Source: Paraburkholderia bryophila (GTDB lineage Bacteria; Pseudomonadota; Gammaproteobacteria; Burkholderiales; Burkholderiaceae). Taken from it: DNA of 64,000 nucleotides. Location of the stretch: positions 4,677,854 through 4,741,853 of the forward strand of contig NZ_JACCAS010000001.1 of NCBI RefSeq assembly GCF_013409255.1, in the 5' to 3' direction. The notes below the pieces were generated by a model, which saw only the letters and a list, made by a program, of their open reading frames with translations, ran no database searches and was not told the origin of the DNA. The translations under genes and the position numbers were made by a program. This document shows, one piece after another, positions 9,049 through 17,255 of this stretch; within the stretch, counting starts at the first letter, position 1; every line of letters starts with the position of its first letter.

Positions 9049-10458
9049 ATGACCACCTCCGTTCGTACCCGTTTCGCACCGAGTCCCACCGGCTTCATCC
9101 ACCTCGGCAACATTCGCTCCGCGCTCTATCCGTGGGCGTTCGCGCGCAAGATGAAAGGGACCTTCGTGCTGCGGATCGAGGACACCGACGTCGAGCGTTC
9201 CAGCACCGAGGCGGTCGACGCCATTCTCGACGGCATGCAGTGGCTCGGCCTCGATGTCGACGAAGGCCCGTTCTACCAGATGCAGAACATGGACCGTTAT
9301 CGCGAAGTGCTGCAGCAGATGAGCGAAGCCGGACTCGTCTACCCGTGCTACATGTCCACGGAAGAGCTCGACGCACTGCGCGAGCGTCAGCGTGAAGCGG
9401 GCGAAAAGCCGCGCTACGACGGCACGTGGCGCCCGGAGCCGGGCAAGGTGCTGCCGGAGCCGCCGGCCGGCGTGCAACCGGTGCTGCGCTTCCGTAATCC
9501 GCTGACCGGCGTGGTCGCATGGGACGACGCGGTGAAGGGGCGCATCGAGATCTCGAACGAAGAACTCGACGACCTGGTCGTCGCGCGTCCGGACGGCACG
9601 CCGATGTACAACTTCTGCGTGGTGGTCGACGATCTGGACATGCGCATCACGCACGTGATTCGCGGTGACGATCACGTCAACAACACGCCGCGGCAGATCA
9701 ACATTCTGCGTGCGCTCGGCGCCGAACCGCCGGTGTACGCGCACTTGCCGACCGTGCTGAACGAGCAGGGCGAGAAGATGAGCAAGCGCCACGGCGCGAT
9801 GAGCGTCATGGCCTATCGCGACGCCGGTTTCCTGCCGGAAGCCGTGGTCAACTATCTGGCGCGTCTGGGCTGGTCGCATGGCGACGCGGAAATTTTCTCG
9901 CGCGAGCAGTTCGTCGAATGGTTCGATCTGGAGCATCTGGGCAAGTCCCCGGCGCAGTACGACCACGACAAGCTGAGCTGGCTGAACGCGCACTACATCA
10001 AGGAAGCGGACAACGCGCGTCTCGCGGAGCTGGTCAAGCCGTTCTTCGCCGAGCTGGGTATCGACGAAGCGGCGCTTGCGCAGGGCGCGGATCTGACGTC
10101 GGTCGTGGGCTTGCTGAAGGACCGAGCGTCGACGGTGAAGGAAATCGCCGAGAACGCCGCGATGTTCTATCGCACTCCGGCGCCTGAGGCGGAAGCCTTG
10201 ACGCAACACGTCACCGACGTGGTGCGTCCGGCGCTGGCCGATCTTGCGGCCGGGTTGAAGACAGCGGAGTGGACCAAGGAGGCGATCGCCGCCACGCTGA
10301 AGGCCACGCTCGGCGCGCACAAGCTGAAGATGCCGCAACTGGCCATGCCGGTGCGTCTGCTGGTGGCCGGCACCACGCATACGCCGTCGATCGACAGCGT
10401 GTTGATGCTGTTTGGCCGCGATGTCGTCGTGGGCCGTATCGAAAAAGCGCTGGGATAA
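9049..10458 (+). CDS. gltX: Glutamyl-tRNA synthetase
   Basis: This 469-residue class I aminoacyl-tRNA synthetase charges tRNA-Glu with glutamate. The HIGH-type motif appears as [11 protein letters not shown] near residues 11-21, and the KMSKR loop at about 243-247 (EKMSKRHG). Length and both ATP-binding signatures fit a bacterial GluRS. Two tRNA-Glu genes lie 0.4 and 0.7 kb downstream on the same strand, so the enzyme is encoded beside its own substrates. The tRNA genes have a separate promoter. Confidence 0.98.
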   Translation: MTTSVRTRFAPSPTGFIHLGNIRSALYPWAFARKMKGTFVLRIEDTDVERSSTEAVDAILDGMQWLGLDVDEGPFYQMQNMDRYREVLQQMSEAGLVYPCYMSTEELDALRERQREAGEKPRYDGTWRPEPGKVLPEPPAGVQPVLRFRNPLTGVVAWDDAVKGRIEISNEELDDLVVARPDGTPMYNFCVVVDDLDMRITHVIRGDDHVNNTPRQINILRALGAEPPVYAHLPTVLNEQGEKMSKRHGAMSVMAYRDAGFLPEAVVNYLARLGWSHGDAEIFSREQFVEWFDLEHLGKSPAQYDHDKLSWLNAHYIKEADNARLAELVKPFFAELGIDEAALAQGADLTSVVGLLKDRASTVKEIAENAAMFYRTPAPEAEALTQHVTDVVRPALADLAAGLKTAEWTKEAIAATLKATLGAHKLKMPQLAMPVRLLVAGTTHTPSIDSVLMLFGRDVVVGRIEKALG

Positions 10459-10532
10459 GCGCGTTCGCGCGGACCTTGAGAGGGTTTGCGTGCGACTTGT
10501 GAAAAAAGTCGCATGCAATTGCTCAAAGGGTC

Positions 10533-10561
10533 TTTACAAAGCGCAAATTGGCCTCTAGAAT
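10533..10561 (+). promoter_or_regulatory. Promoter of the tRNA cluster
   Basis: TTTACA at 10533-10538 and TAGAAT at 10556-10561 are separated by 17 bases. The start point would fall about 12 bases before tRNA-Ala, the usual arrangement for a stable-RNA promoter. Confidence 0.75.
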
Positions 10562-10580
10562 CTCGTTTCTGTTCTGCAAG

Positions 10581-10656
<76 letters not shown>

Positions 10657-10666
10657 TCAGAGCAGA

Positions 10667-10711
10667 GTGAAGTTGTTCCGAAGTCTGGAACTTGTAGCAA
10701 AAAAACTTCAC
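10667..10711 (+). other. Nested hairpin between tRNA-Ala and tRNA-Glu
   Basis: GTGAAGTT (10667-10674) pairs with AACTTCAC (10704-10711), enclosing a second stem GTTCC/GGAAC. There is no U-tract. It may serve 3' end processing of tRNA-Ala. It overlaps the -35 box of the next promoter. Confidence 0.45.
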
Positions 10712-10735
10712 AAACAGTTGTTATGTAGTTAGAAT
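10707..10735 (+). promoter_or_regulatory. Second promoter, before the first tRNA-Glu
   Basis: TTCACA at 10707-10712 and TAGAAT at 10730-10735 have 17-base spacing. This would start tRNA-Glu/tRNA-Asp transcription independently of tRNA-Ala, with a leader of about 80 bases. Confidence 0.6.
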
Positions 10736-10820
10736 AGCGGTCTTCGCAGTTGACGAAACGAAATAACTGAGAAGTTAGCGTAAGTTAGCAGCGAGTTAAA
10801 GACAGATCTGAAAAGATTAT

Positions 10821-10896
10821 GTCCCCTTCGTCTAGAGGCCTAGGACATCACCCTTTCACGGTGAGTACAGGGGTTCGAATCCCCTAGGGGACGCCA
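10821..10896 (+). tRNA. tRNA-Glu (TTC anticodon), copy 1
   Basis: This 76-base tRNA has acceptor stem GTCCCCT/AGGGGAC, anticodon stem TCACC/GGTGA and loop CTTTCAC giving TTC; CCA is encoded. It is identical over its length to copy 2 at 11135-11210. Confidence 0.97.
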
Positions 10897-10996
10897 AACA
10901 TCAGCGTCGCTTTAGTGTTCGAAGTAATTCGAGTAGCAGTAAAGCAGCGCAGCTTGCGAGAAAAAACCAACGCTCGCAAGCCAAGATGGGCAAACT

Positions 10997-11073
10997 GGAG
11001 TGGTAGTTCAGTTGGTTAGAATACCGGCCTGTCACGCCGGGGGTCGCGGGTTCGAGTCCCGTCCACTCCGCCA
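10997..11073 (+). tRNA. tRNA-Asp (GTC anticodon), copy 1
   Basis: This 77-base tRNA has acceptor stem GGAGTGG/CCACTCC, anticodon stem CCGGC/GCCGG with loop CTGTCAC giving GTC, and CCA encoded. It differs from copy 2 only at one acceptor base pair (T-A here, C-G there). Confidence 0.97.
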
Positions 11074-11077
11074 GACA

Positions 11078-11112
11078 AAGCCCGTTCATACAAACCTGAA
11101 CGGGCTTTTTCA
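11078..11112 (+). terminator. Terminator between the two Glu-Asp tRNA pairs
   Basis: AAGCCCGTTCA (11078-11088) pairs with TGAACGGGCTT (11097-11107) and a T-tract follows. Only 22 bases separate its end from the next tRNA-Glu, too little for a complete promoter, so copy 2 may depend on readthrough or on a promoter overlapping this hairpin. Confidence 0.85.
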
Positions 11113-11134
11113 TTAAAGGTGTAAGCAGTACGTT

Positions 11135-11210
11135 GTCCCCTTCGTCTAGAGGCCTAGGACATCACCCTTTCACGGTGAGTACAGGGGTTCGAATCCCCTA
11201 GGGGACGCCA
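11135..11210 (+). tRNA. tRNA-Glu (TTC anticodon), copy 2
   Basis: This 76-base sequence is identical to the tRNA-Glu at 10821-10896, with CCA encoded. It is the first member of a second Glu-Asp pair. The spacer to the next tRNA-Asp differs in length and sequence from the first pair's spacer. Confidence 0.97.
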
Positions 11211-11291
11211 AGACATCGGCGTCGTTCGGTAAGCAGTTGAACGGTGCAGTCGGCGAGTGAGCCTAGCTCATTGGCTGCGGTGCGAAAATCT

Positions 11292-11368
11292 GGAGCGGTA
11301 GTTCAGTTGGTTAGAATACCGGCCTGTCACGCCGGGGGTCGCGGGTTCGAGTCCCGTCCGCTCCGCCA
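11292..11368 (+). tRNA. tRNA-Asp (GTC anticodon), copy 2
   Basis: This 77-base tRNA has acceptor stem GGAGCGG/CCGCTCC and anticodon GTC, with CCA encoded. Compared with copy 1 the fifth acceptor pair is C-G instead of T-A, a paired change that keeps the stem intact. Confidence 0.97.
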
Positions 11369-11376
11369 GATTTGAG

Positions 11377-11408
11377 AAAGCCCACTTCGAAAGAAGTGGG
11401 CTTTTTTT
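11377..11408 (+). terminator. Terminator at the end of the tRNA cluster
   Basis: AAAGCCCACTTC pairs perfectly with GAAGTGGGCTTT around a GAAA tetraloop, followed by a seven-T run. It lies 8 bases after the last tRNA. Confidence 0.92.
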
Positions 11409-11549
11409 ATTCCCGCGCGGGTTCCTCGCCATTGTTGCGCGCATTTATTTCCGCGATCCACGCCGCCTGGGTATGCTCGGGACAAACAGCCATTGCCAGC
11501 ACGCGCAGCCTGTTTTACCGTTGACCCGACTCATCTTTGCCGCCCCACC

Positions 11550-12014
11550 ATGTTCGATCCATCCGAAGCTCCGTCACCGTTTCATCTGCGCAATGCCAGC
11601 ATGGACGATTTCGAGTTCGCCGAGGCGCTGACTCGCGCCAATATGGGCGGTTACTACCGGCGACATCATCTGGTGTGGCGGGGCGATCTGTTCCTCGGCA
11701 GTTGGCGCGAATCGGAGAATTTCATTCTCGAGATGGACAGCCATCCGATCGGCGTGTTGCGCATCACGCAGGAAGGCGATTCGCTGCATATCCGCGACGT
11801 GCAGATTGCGGAAGGGCATCGGCGGTTGGGAGCGGGCACGTATCTGCTGGATATCTCGCATCAGTGGGCGCGCGAGCGCGGCTTGCACGAGTTGCAGTTG
11901 CGTGTGTTTGTCGATAATCCGGCCGCGCGACTGTATCAACGCAAGGGTTATAAGCTGAGCGGACCGCGCTTGGCGCAGCTCGGCGCGATCCGTCATCTGG
12001 CACGACGGGTTTGA
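11550..12014 (+). CDS. GNAT-family N-acetyltransferase
   Basis: This 154-residue protein has the GNAT fold signature: the acetyl-CoA binding segment VQIAEGHRRLGAGTYLLD near residues 86-103, preceded by beta strands (IGVLRIT) and followed by a typical C-terminal NPAARLYQRKGYKL motif. The family transfers an acetyl group from acetyl-CoA to an amine; the substrate cannot be read from the sequence. Start ATG 11550 is preferred over upstream in-frame codons because the GNAT-like part begins soon after it. It converges on the AraC-type regulator gene. Confidence 0.85.
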   Translation: MFDPSEAPSPFHLRNASMDDFEFAEALTRANMGGYYRRHHLVWRGDLFLGSWRESENFILEMDSHPIGVLRITQEGDSLHIRDVQIAEGHRRLGAGTYLLDISHQWARERGLHELQLRVFVDNPAARLYQRKGYKLSGPRLAQLGAIRHLARRV

Positions 12015-12101
12015 CGGCGCAGGGCCGCTGCTTAGGGTTTTCTCGTTCGCACCGCCCCGCATTGCACTGCGCCGTATCGCACCGCGCGATCTCGCATTCC
12101 T

Positions 12102-12953
12102 CTAATCCGTCTCTCTGTCTTCGTGATCGCCCGATTCGGCGCGATGCTCCGATCCCCGTTCGATAAACGCGCGCGGACTTTCACCGAAGGCGCGTCGGAA
12201 CATCGCTGAAAACGCGCTCTGGCTCTGATAGCCCAGTTCCAGCGCGACATGCGAAAGCGGCCGTCCCTGACTCAGTAGCGGAATCGCACGCGCGAGAATC
12301 GCCTGCTGACGCCATTGTGAAAAACTCACGCCCAGTTCCTGTCGAAACAGCCGCGCGATCGTACGCGTGCTCGCGCCCACGCTGCTGGCCCATTGTTCGA
12401 GCGACTCACCGTGCGTCGGGTCCGCGAGCACCGCCTCGCATAACGCACGCAGACGCTTTTCATTGGGCATCGGCACGGAAAGCGGCAGCGGCTCCGAGCG
12501 CGTCAGTTCATCGAGTGCGAGTGCGCCGAGCAACTGCTCGCGGGCGGCCGGAATGTCCGGCGTATCGAGTGCGGCAATCACTTCGCGCAGCAGATCGGAC
12601 ACTTCGACCACGCGCGGCGTATCGAGTCCGGCGGGCACCGTGCTTTCGGTGATGTAGAGCGTGCGCAGAAACGCATCTTCGACGGCGACCACTTCGTGCT
12701 CCACATGCGGCGGCACCCAGATGGCACGCGAGGGCGGCACCATCCACGTCGTGCCGCTCGTCGCCACCCGCAGCACGCCGCGCGATGCGTAGGCCACCTG
12801 GGCCCACGCGTGCGTATGACGCGCAATGCGCCAGCCAGACGACATCGGCCGCGAGCGCACGCGGATCGGGTGGGTGTCGTTCGGCCGGAACTCAGGTGGA
12901 ATGTCGGCGAAGCGGACGAAACTCGCTGGAGCGAAGTCGACGGACGAAGTCAT
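12102..12953 (-). CDS. AraC-family transcriptional regulator with cupin N-terminus
   Basis: This 283-residue protein has an N-terminal cupin-like sensor region (HTHAWAQVAYASRGVLRV, then WVPPHVEHEV) and a C-terminal pair of helix-turn-helix motifs at about residues 175-270 (LEQWASSVGASTRTIARLFR and HVALELGYQSQSAFSAMFRR). This layout resembles the NimR/YeaM group of AraC regulators. Such proteins often control an adjacent exporter, but none lies beside it here, so the target is unknown. ATG 12953 is a normal start. Confidence 0.9.
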   Translation of the reverse strand: MTSSVDFAPASFVRFADIPPEFRPNDTHPIRVRSRPMSSGWRIARHTHAWAQVAYASRGVLRVATSGTTWMVPPSRAIWVPPHVEHEVVAVEDAFLRTLYITESTVPAGLDTPRVVEVSDLLREVIAALDTPDIPAAREQLLGALALDELTRSEPLPLSVPMPNEKRLRALCEAVLADPTHGESLEQWASSVGASTRTIARLFRQELGVSFSQWRQQAILARAIPLLSQGRPLSHVALELGYQSQSAFSAMFRRAFGESPRAFIERGSEHRAESGDHEDRETD

Positions 12954-13326
12954 GGTGAAGGCTCGATGGGAATAGTCGAGTGCTAAAGAGTCGGGGCCAC
13001 CAACCGTACCCTACAGGCGGCGTAACTAGCAAGCAGCGAAACCGCAGCGCGGCCGCCAGGGCGCTGGCGAACGCAACGTCAGCGCCAAGCCCCAGGCACC
13101 AGGCACCACGCACCGCTCGCTACGCATCGCCCGCTACGCATTGCCCGCTATCGTCGCTCGCTATCGTCGCTCGCCACGCGCCGCCCGCCACGTGCCACCC
13201 GCCACCGCCACCGCCACCCGCCACCCGCCACCCGCCATCGCCGCGCGCGCCTCACCGCATTCCACACCTTCCCCCGACCCCAAAGTTGCATAATGTCCCG
13301 ACTGCCCGTCCTTCGAGGAGAACTCC
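12954..13326. repeat. Low-complexity tandem-repeat intergenic region
   Basis: Between the AraC gene and rraA, about 13097-13246 is made of degenerate short repeats: AGGCACC twice, a roughly 13-base unit related to CGCTCGCTACGCAT several times, then GCCACC/CCACCCG units. No gene is supported; the open frames across it encode only repeat-derived residues. A Shine-Dalgarno GAGGAG for rraA is at the right end. Confidence 0.6.
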
Positions 13327-13821
13327 ATGACCTTTGCTACCGCGGACTTGTGCGACGCCCACGAGGAGCAGTTGGCGCTCGGCGCCTTACGCGTGCTCGA
13401 GCCGGTCTTTCATCTGTTCAGCCGCAGCGAGAGTTTCAGCGGCGAAGCGGTGACGCTCAAAGTCTTCGAAGACAATGCACTCGTGCGCGCCACGCTCGAG
13501 GAGCAGGGTGCGGGCCGGGTGCTGGTGGTCGACGGCGGCGGCAGTCTGCGGTGTGCGCTGGTCGGCGGTAACCTCGCGCAGATCGCTCAGCACAACGGCT
13601 GGGCGGGCATCGTCGTGAACGGCTGCGTGCGCGACGCGCTGGAGTTGAACGAAGCCGACGTCGGCGTGATAGCACTGACCACCAACCCGCGACGTTGCCA
13701 TAAGCTCGGCGGCGGCCAACGCGACGTGCCGGTGCAGTTACCCGGCGCGCTGGTGCATCCCGGCGAATGGATCTACGCGGACATTGACGGCGTGCTGGTT
13801 TCCAGCGCCGCGCTGAACTGA
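13327..13821 (+). CDS. rraA: Ribonuclease E activity regulator RraA
   Basis: This 164-residue protein matches RraA in length and motifs: [13 protein letters not shown] at the N-terminus, [18 protein letters not shown] near the middle, then [13 protein letters not shown]. In E. coli RraA binds RNase E and restrains RNA turnover. The wider fold family also contains HMG/oxaloacetate aldolases, and annotations for this family in beta-proteobacteria vary. GAGGAG lies 7 bases before ATG 13327. Confidence 0.9.
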   Translation: MTFATADLCDAHEEQLALGALRVLEPVFHLFSRSESFSGEAVTLKVFEDNALVRATLEEQGAGRVLVVDGGGSLRCALVGGNLAQIAQHNGWAGIVVNGCVRDALELNEADVGVIALTTNPRRCHKLGGGQRDVPVQLPGALVHPGEWIYADIDGVLVSSAALN

Positions 13822-13934
13822 GTCGCGCCTGAACCGCGCCTGAACCGCGCCTTGAAGCCAGGCCTTGAACCACGCGCTGAATCACGCCTCAAACAGAACT
13901 TACCCGACCACCCATCCAAGGAGAGCAAACGACG

Positions 13935-14336
13935 ATGCAAACCGTCTTTGTATACGGCACGTTGCGCGCCGGAGAAGTGAACGACATCCGCGACGCCGCG
14001 GTTCGCAATGAGATTCCCTTGCCGAATCTGCTCGGCACGGCCACGGTGCGTGGCCATCTGTTCGACTTCGGCTCGTACCCGGGGTTGGTGGTCGACGAAG
14101 CGGGCGTCGACGTGATCGGCGACGTCTACGAAATCGAAGACGAACTGGTCGCGGTGCTCGACGAAATCGAAGCGGTGTACCCGGGCGTCGAAGATCGATT
14201 CCTCGCGCGCGAAGTGATGGTGAAGGTGGACGGCAACGTCGTGAATTGCCGTTTCTACCCGGTCGCGCCGGGAGCGGTGAAGGGCTTGCCGGAAATCAGA
14301 TCGGGCGATTGGGTCGAGCATCGCGGCACGCGCTGA
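13935..14336 (+). CDS. Gamma-glutamylcyclotransferase-like (AIG2/GGCT) protein
   Basis: This 133-residue protein begins QTVFVYGTLRAGEVND, the YGTLR substrate-binding loop of the GGCT/AIG2 superfamily, with a conserved acidic centre (VYEIEDELVAVLDEIE). These enzymes release 5-oxoproline from gamma-glutamyl compounds; YtfP-like members have undefined substrates. AAGGAGAG lies 8 bases upstream of ATG 13935. It is 113 bases after rraA and could be cotranscribed. Confidence 0.85.
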   Translation: MQTVFVYGTLRAGEVNDIRDAAVRNEIPLPNLLGTATVRGHLFDFGSYPGLVVDEAGVDVIGDVYEIEDELVAVLDEIEAVYPGVEDRFLAREVMVKVDGNVVNCRFYPVAPGAVKGLPEIRSGDWVEHRGTR

Positions 14337-14388
14337 GCGGAGCCGTCGCGCGCAGGTAGCGCGCAAAGCGACGCACGCCGCAAAAGCA

Positions 14389-14412
14389 ACCGGGCCAAAA
14401 AAACGGCCCGGC
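14389..14412 (-). terminator. Possible hairpin downstream of aceB
   Basis: CCGGGCC pairs with GGCCCGG around an A-rich loop (T-rich on the minus strand). Read on the minus strand it is followed only by a broken T run, so it is a weak terminator candidate for aceB, about 180 bases after its stop. Confidence 0.3.
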
Positions 14413-14592
14413 AAGCTCACGCCTGTCGGGCCGTCCGGTCGGTCAGTCTTGCGACGCAAGCCGCCTTCGCATCGCGCGTGATACGCACGCGCATACGTGC
14501 ACAGGTTCACAAGCGCACAGGTGCATGAAACGCGCGAAAGTAAAGCAAGCTTGCTACTACGTCGTTCGTTGCGGATGCATCTAACCTCCGCG

Positions 14593-16206
14593 TCAGATTT
14601 CCTCGTAAAGCGGCAACGTCAGAAAGTCGGTGAACTGCTCCGACGTCGACATCTCTTCGAAGATCTGCGCGGCGCGCTCATACGGCTTCGTATTGCCACC
14701 CACCGCCTGCTTCACGTTGTCGAGTTCCTGCGCCGACAATTCGCGCACCAGCTCGGCCGTCACCTTGCGGCCGTCGTCGAGCTTGCCCTTCGGCGAGCGA
14801 ATCCACTGCCACACCTGCGAGCGCGAAATTTCCGCCGTCGCCGCGTCTTCCATCAGGTTGTGAATCGGCACGCAGCCATTGCCCGCGAGCCACGCGCCCA
14901 GGTAGTGAATGCCGACGTTGATGTTGTTGCGCAGACCGGCCTCGGTGATCGGCGCTTCCGGACGGAAATCCGTCAGATCGGTGGCCGTGACGAGCACGTC
15001 GTCGCGTTGCTTGCCGATCTGGTTCGGCTTGTCGCCGAGCACCTTGACGAACTCTTCCATCGCGATCGGCACCAGCCCCGGATGCGCGACCCAGCCGCCG
15101 TCGTAACCGTCGCCGGCATCGCGCGCCTTGTCGGAACGCACGCCGCCCATCGCCTTCTCGTTCGCGGCCGGATCGTTCTTGATCGGAATCAGCGCGCTCA
15201 TGCCGCCAATCGCCGGCGCATTGCGACGATGGCAGGTCTTCAGCAGCAACAGCGCGTAAGCACGCATGAACGGCGCGGTCATCGTGATCTGCGAACGGTC
15301 GGCGAGGCAGAAGTCGCGGTCGGCCTTGAACTTCTTGATCGCCGAGAAGATGTAGTCCCAGCGGCCGGCGTTCAGCCCCGAGCTATGCTCACGCAGCTCG
15401 TACAGAATCTCGTCCATTTCGAACGCGGCGACGATCGTTTCGATCAGCACCGTCGCGCGAATCGTGCCGCGCGGCACACCGACGGCTTCCTGCGCGGCGA
15501 GGAAAATGTCGTTCCACAGACGCGCTTCCAGATGGCTTTCCAGCTTCGGCAGATAGAAGTAGGGGCCCGAGCCGCGTGCGACCAGTTCCTTCGCGTTGTG
15601 CACCATGAACAGCGCGAAGTCGAAGATCCCGCCCGATACGCGCTTGCCGTCCACCGTGACGTGCTTCTCGTCGAGATGCCAGCCGCGCGGTCGTACGATC
15701 AGCGTGGCGACCTTGTCGTTCAGCGTGTACGACTTGCCGTTCTGCTCCAGCGAAATCGTGCGGCGCACCGCGTCCATCAGGTTGATATGGCCGGTGATCT
15801 GGTTGTCCCAGCTCGGCGCATTCGAATCCTCGAAGTCGGTCATGTACGAATCCGCGCCCGAGTTCAGCGCGTTGATGATCATCTTGCGCTCGACCGGACC
15901 GGTGATTTCGACGCGGCGGCACTGCAGATCCTGCGGCAGCGGCGCGATGGTCCAGTCGCCGTCGCGAACGGGTTTCGTTTCCGCGAGGAAGTCGGGACGC
16001 TCGCCGGCGTCGAGACGCTTCGTGCGTTCCACGCGAGCCTGCAACAACTGCTGACGGCGCGGTTCGAACGTGCGATGCAGCGCGGCGACGAGTTCAAGCC
16101 CTTCGCGCGTGAGAATCGCTTCGTAGCCCGGCTTGATCTCAGCCGTGATGGCCATGCCCTGCGGCAGCGTGAGTGAAGACTGCGACGATGACAGCGGATT
16201 CGCCAT
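14593..16206 (-). CDS. aceB: Malate synthase A (glyoxylate shunt)
   Basis: This 537-residue enzyme condenses glyoxylate with acetyl-CoA to give malate. The family signature is present as SSGLNAGRWDYIFS, with YMTDFEDSNAPSWDNQITGH and the catalytic-region GGWVAHPGLVPIA. Length fits the short A-type. ATG 16206 was chosen over an upstream in-frame start because GGAGAAACC sits just before it. The partner enzyme isocitrate lyase (aceA) is encoded 2.9 kb away on the same strand, with three unrelated genes between. Confidence 0.97.
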   Translation of the reverse strand: MANPLSSSQSSLTLPQGMAITAEIKPGYEAILTREGLELVAALHRTFEPRRQQLLQARVERTKRLDAGERPDFLAETKPVRDGDWTIAPLPQDLQCRRVEITGPVERKMIINALNSGADSYMTDFEDSNAPSWDNQITGHINLMDAVRRTISLEQNGKSYTLNDKVATLIVRPRGWHLDEKHVTVDGKRVSGGIFDFALFMVHNAKELVARGSGPYFYLPKLESHLEARLWNDIFLAAQEAVGVPRGTIRATVLIETIVAAFEMDEILYELREHSSGLNAGRWDYIFSAIKKFKADRDFCLADRSQITMTAPFMRAYALLLLKTCHRRNAPAIGGMSALIPIKNDPAANEKAMGGVRSDKARDAGDGYDGGWVAHPGLVPIAMEEFVKVLGDKPNQIGKQRDDVLVTATDLTDFRPEAPITEAGLRNNINVGIHYLGAWLAGNGCVPIHNLMEDAATAEISRSQVWQWIRSPKGKLDDGRKVTAELVRELSAQELDNVKQAVGGNTKPYERAAQIFEEMSTSEQFTDFLTLPLYEEI

Positions 16207-16288
16207 GGTTTCTCCTTGGTCGGTCAGATTGCAAAGATGCAAATGTTGAATTGCGATTGAGGTGCGTCGCGGGGTCCGGTGGAAGCTG

Positions 16289-17104
16289 TCATGCGCCAGG
16301 GCTGTGGCGCGTGCGGCCGCTACCGGGGCCGCTGCTGCGGCCGGGCGACGCGAGGGTTTTCAGGAAAGCGAGCAGATCGTGCATGCCTCCGCCCGTCCCA
16401 TGTGGCATGACGCCCAGTTCTTCGACGGGGGCGTTTTGCCGGTTGAGCCAGAAAGTGGTGAAGCCGAACCATGTCGCGCCGGCCACGTCCCAGCCGTTCG
16501 ACGACACGAAGACGAGCTCGCGCGGCTCGGCGCCGAAGGCTTGCGTGCCGAGCGTATAAGCGGCGGGCGAGGGTTTGTAGGCGCGCACGGCGTCCACGGA
16601 TAGGACGTGATCGAACAGCCCTGTCATGCCGGCGCTCTTCACGGCGATGTCGAGCATTTGCGGGTTGCCGTTCGAGAGGATCGCGAGGCCGGCGCGCGGG
16701 CTGGCTGGCGCGCCGGATTCCGCATCGGCCACGGACGACGCCTCGCGCAACAGGCGCAGCGCCGGCACGGCATCGGGGAAGGCGGAGAGGCACGCGTATT
16801 CGTCCATCAGACGTTTTTCGGCCGCGCGGCTCAGCGTGAGCTGACGTTTTTTCGCGGCGAAACGCAGCGCGTCGAGCGTGATGTCCCAGAACGGCCGGTA
16901 GTGCGCGCCGGGCGAGCCGGCCGGATCGGCGAGCGTGCGCAGCTGCGTGTATTCGATCTGTTTTTGCCGCCATAACTGCGAGAGCGCATCGCCATGGCCG
17001 GGAAACATCTGCTCCGCGGCAGCGATCACCGAATGCACGTCGAAAAGCGTGCCGTACGCGTCGAAAATCACTGCTTTAGGGAAAAGTGTCGTTGTGGCCG
17101 ACAT
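16289..17104 (-). CDS. Haloacid dehalogenase type II (HAD superfamily)
   Basis: This 271-residue HAD hydrolase has the four expected motifs: nucleophile Asp15 in VIFDAYGTLFD, Ser/Asn in LAILSNGNP, Lys in AYKPSPAAY, and FVSSNGWDVAGA near the end. These match L-2-haloacid dehalogenases, which hydrolyse 2-haloacids to 2-hydroxyacids, though many relatives act on phosphate esters. About 25 C-terminal residues rich in Gly, Ser and Arg are extra to the fold. It is 82 bases upstream of aceB on the same strand and diverges from a LysR regulator that may control it. Confidence 0.88.
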   Translation of the reverse strand: MSATTTLFPKAVIFDAYGTLFDVHSVIAAAEQMFPGHGDALSQLWRQKQIEYTQLRTLADPAGSPGAHYRPFWDITLDALRFAAKKRQLTLSRAAEKRLMDEYACLSAFPDAVPALRLLREASSVADAESGAPASPRAGLAILSNGNPQMLDIAVKSAGMTGLFDHVLSVDAVRAYKPSPAAYTLGTQAFGAEPRELVFVSSNGWDVAGATWFGFTTFWLNRQNAPVEELGVMPHGTGGGMHDLLAFLKTLASPGRSSGPGSGRTRHSPGA

Positions 17105-17171
17105 TGCCGTGCACTCCTATCAGAGGTCAGGACGGATTGTATTAGTGATGCTCAGTGCTAAAAAAGAGGCT

Positions 17172-17189
17172 AAAGATCACTTGATCTTT
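17172..17189. promoter_or_regulatory. Candidate operator between HAD and LysR genes
   Basis: AAAGATCA and TGATCTTT form a perfect 8-bp inverted repeat with a 2-base spacer, in an AT-rich patch of the short divergent promoter region. LysR proteins usually bind such dyads and control the divergent gene; this assignment is inference. Confidence 0.4.
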
Positions 17190-17255
17190 TACTTTCATAC
17201 ACCTAATCTGACGCGCACCGACCACTTCCCCGCATCGCTGCGGCTTCGCCCGCTT

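Noticed and set aside
13097..13246. Short repeats as a CRISPR array
   Set aside because: Units are short, degenerate and directly adjacent, without unique spacers of constant length, and no cas genes are present.
14497..16176. 559-codon plus-strand frame over aceB
   Set aside because: Shadow of malate synthase, with no recognisable domains.
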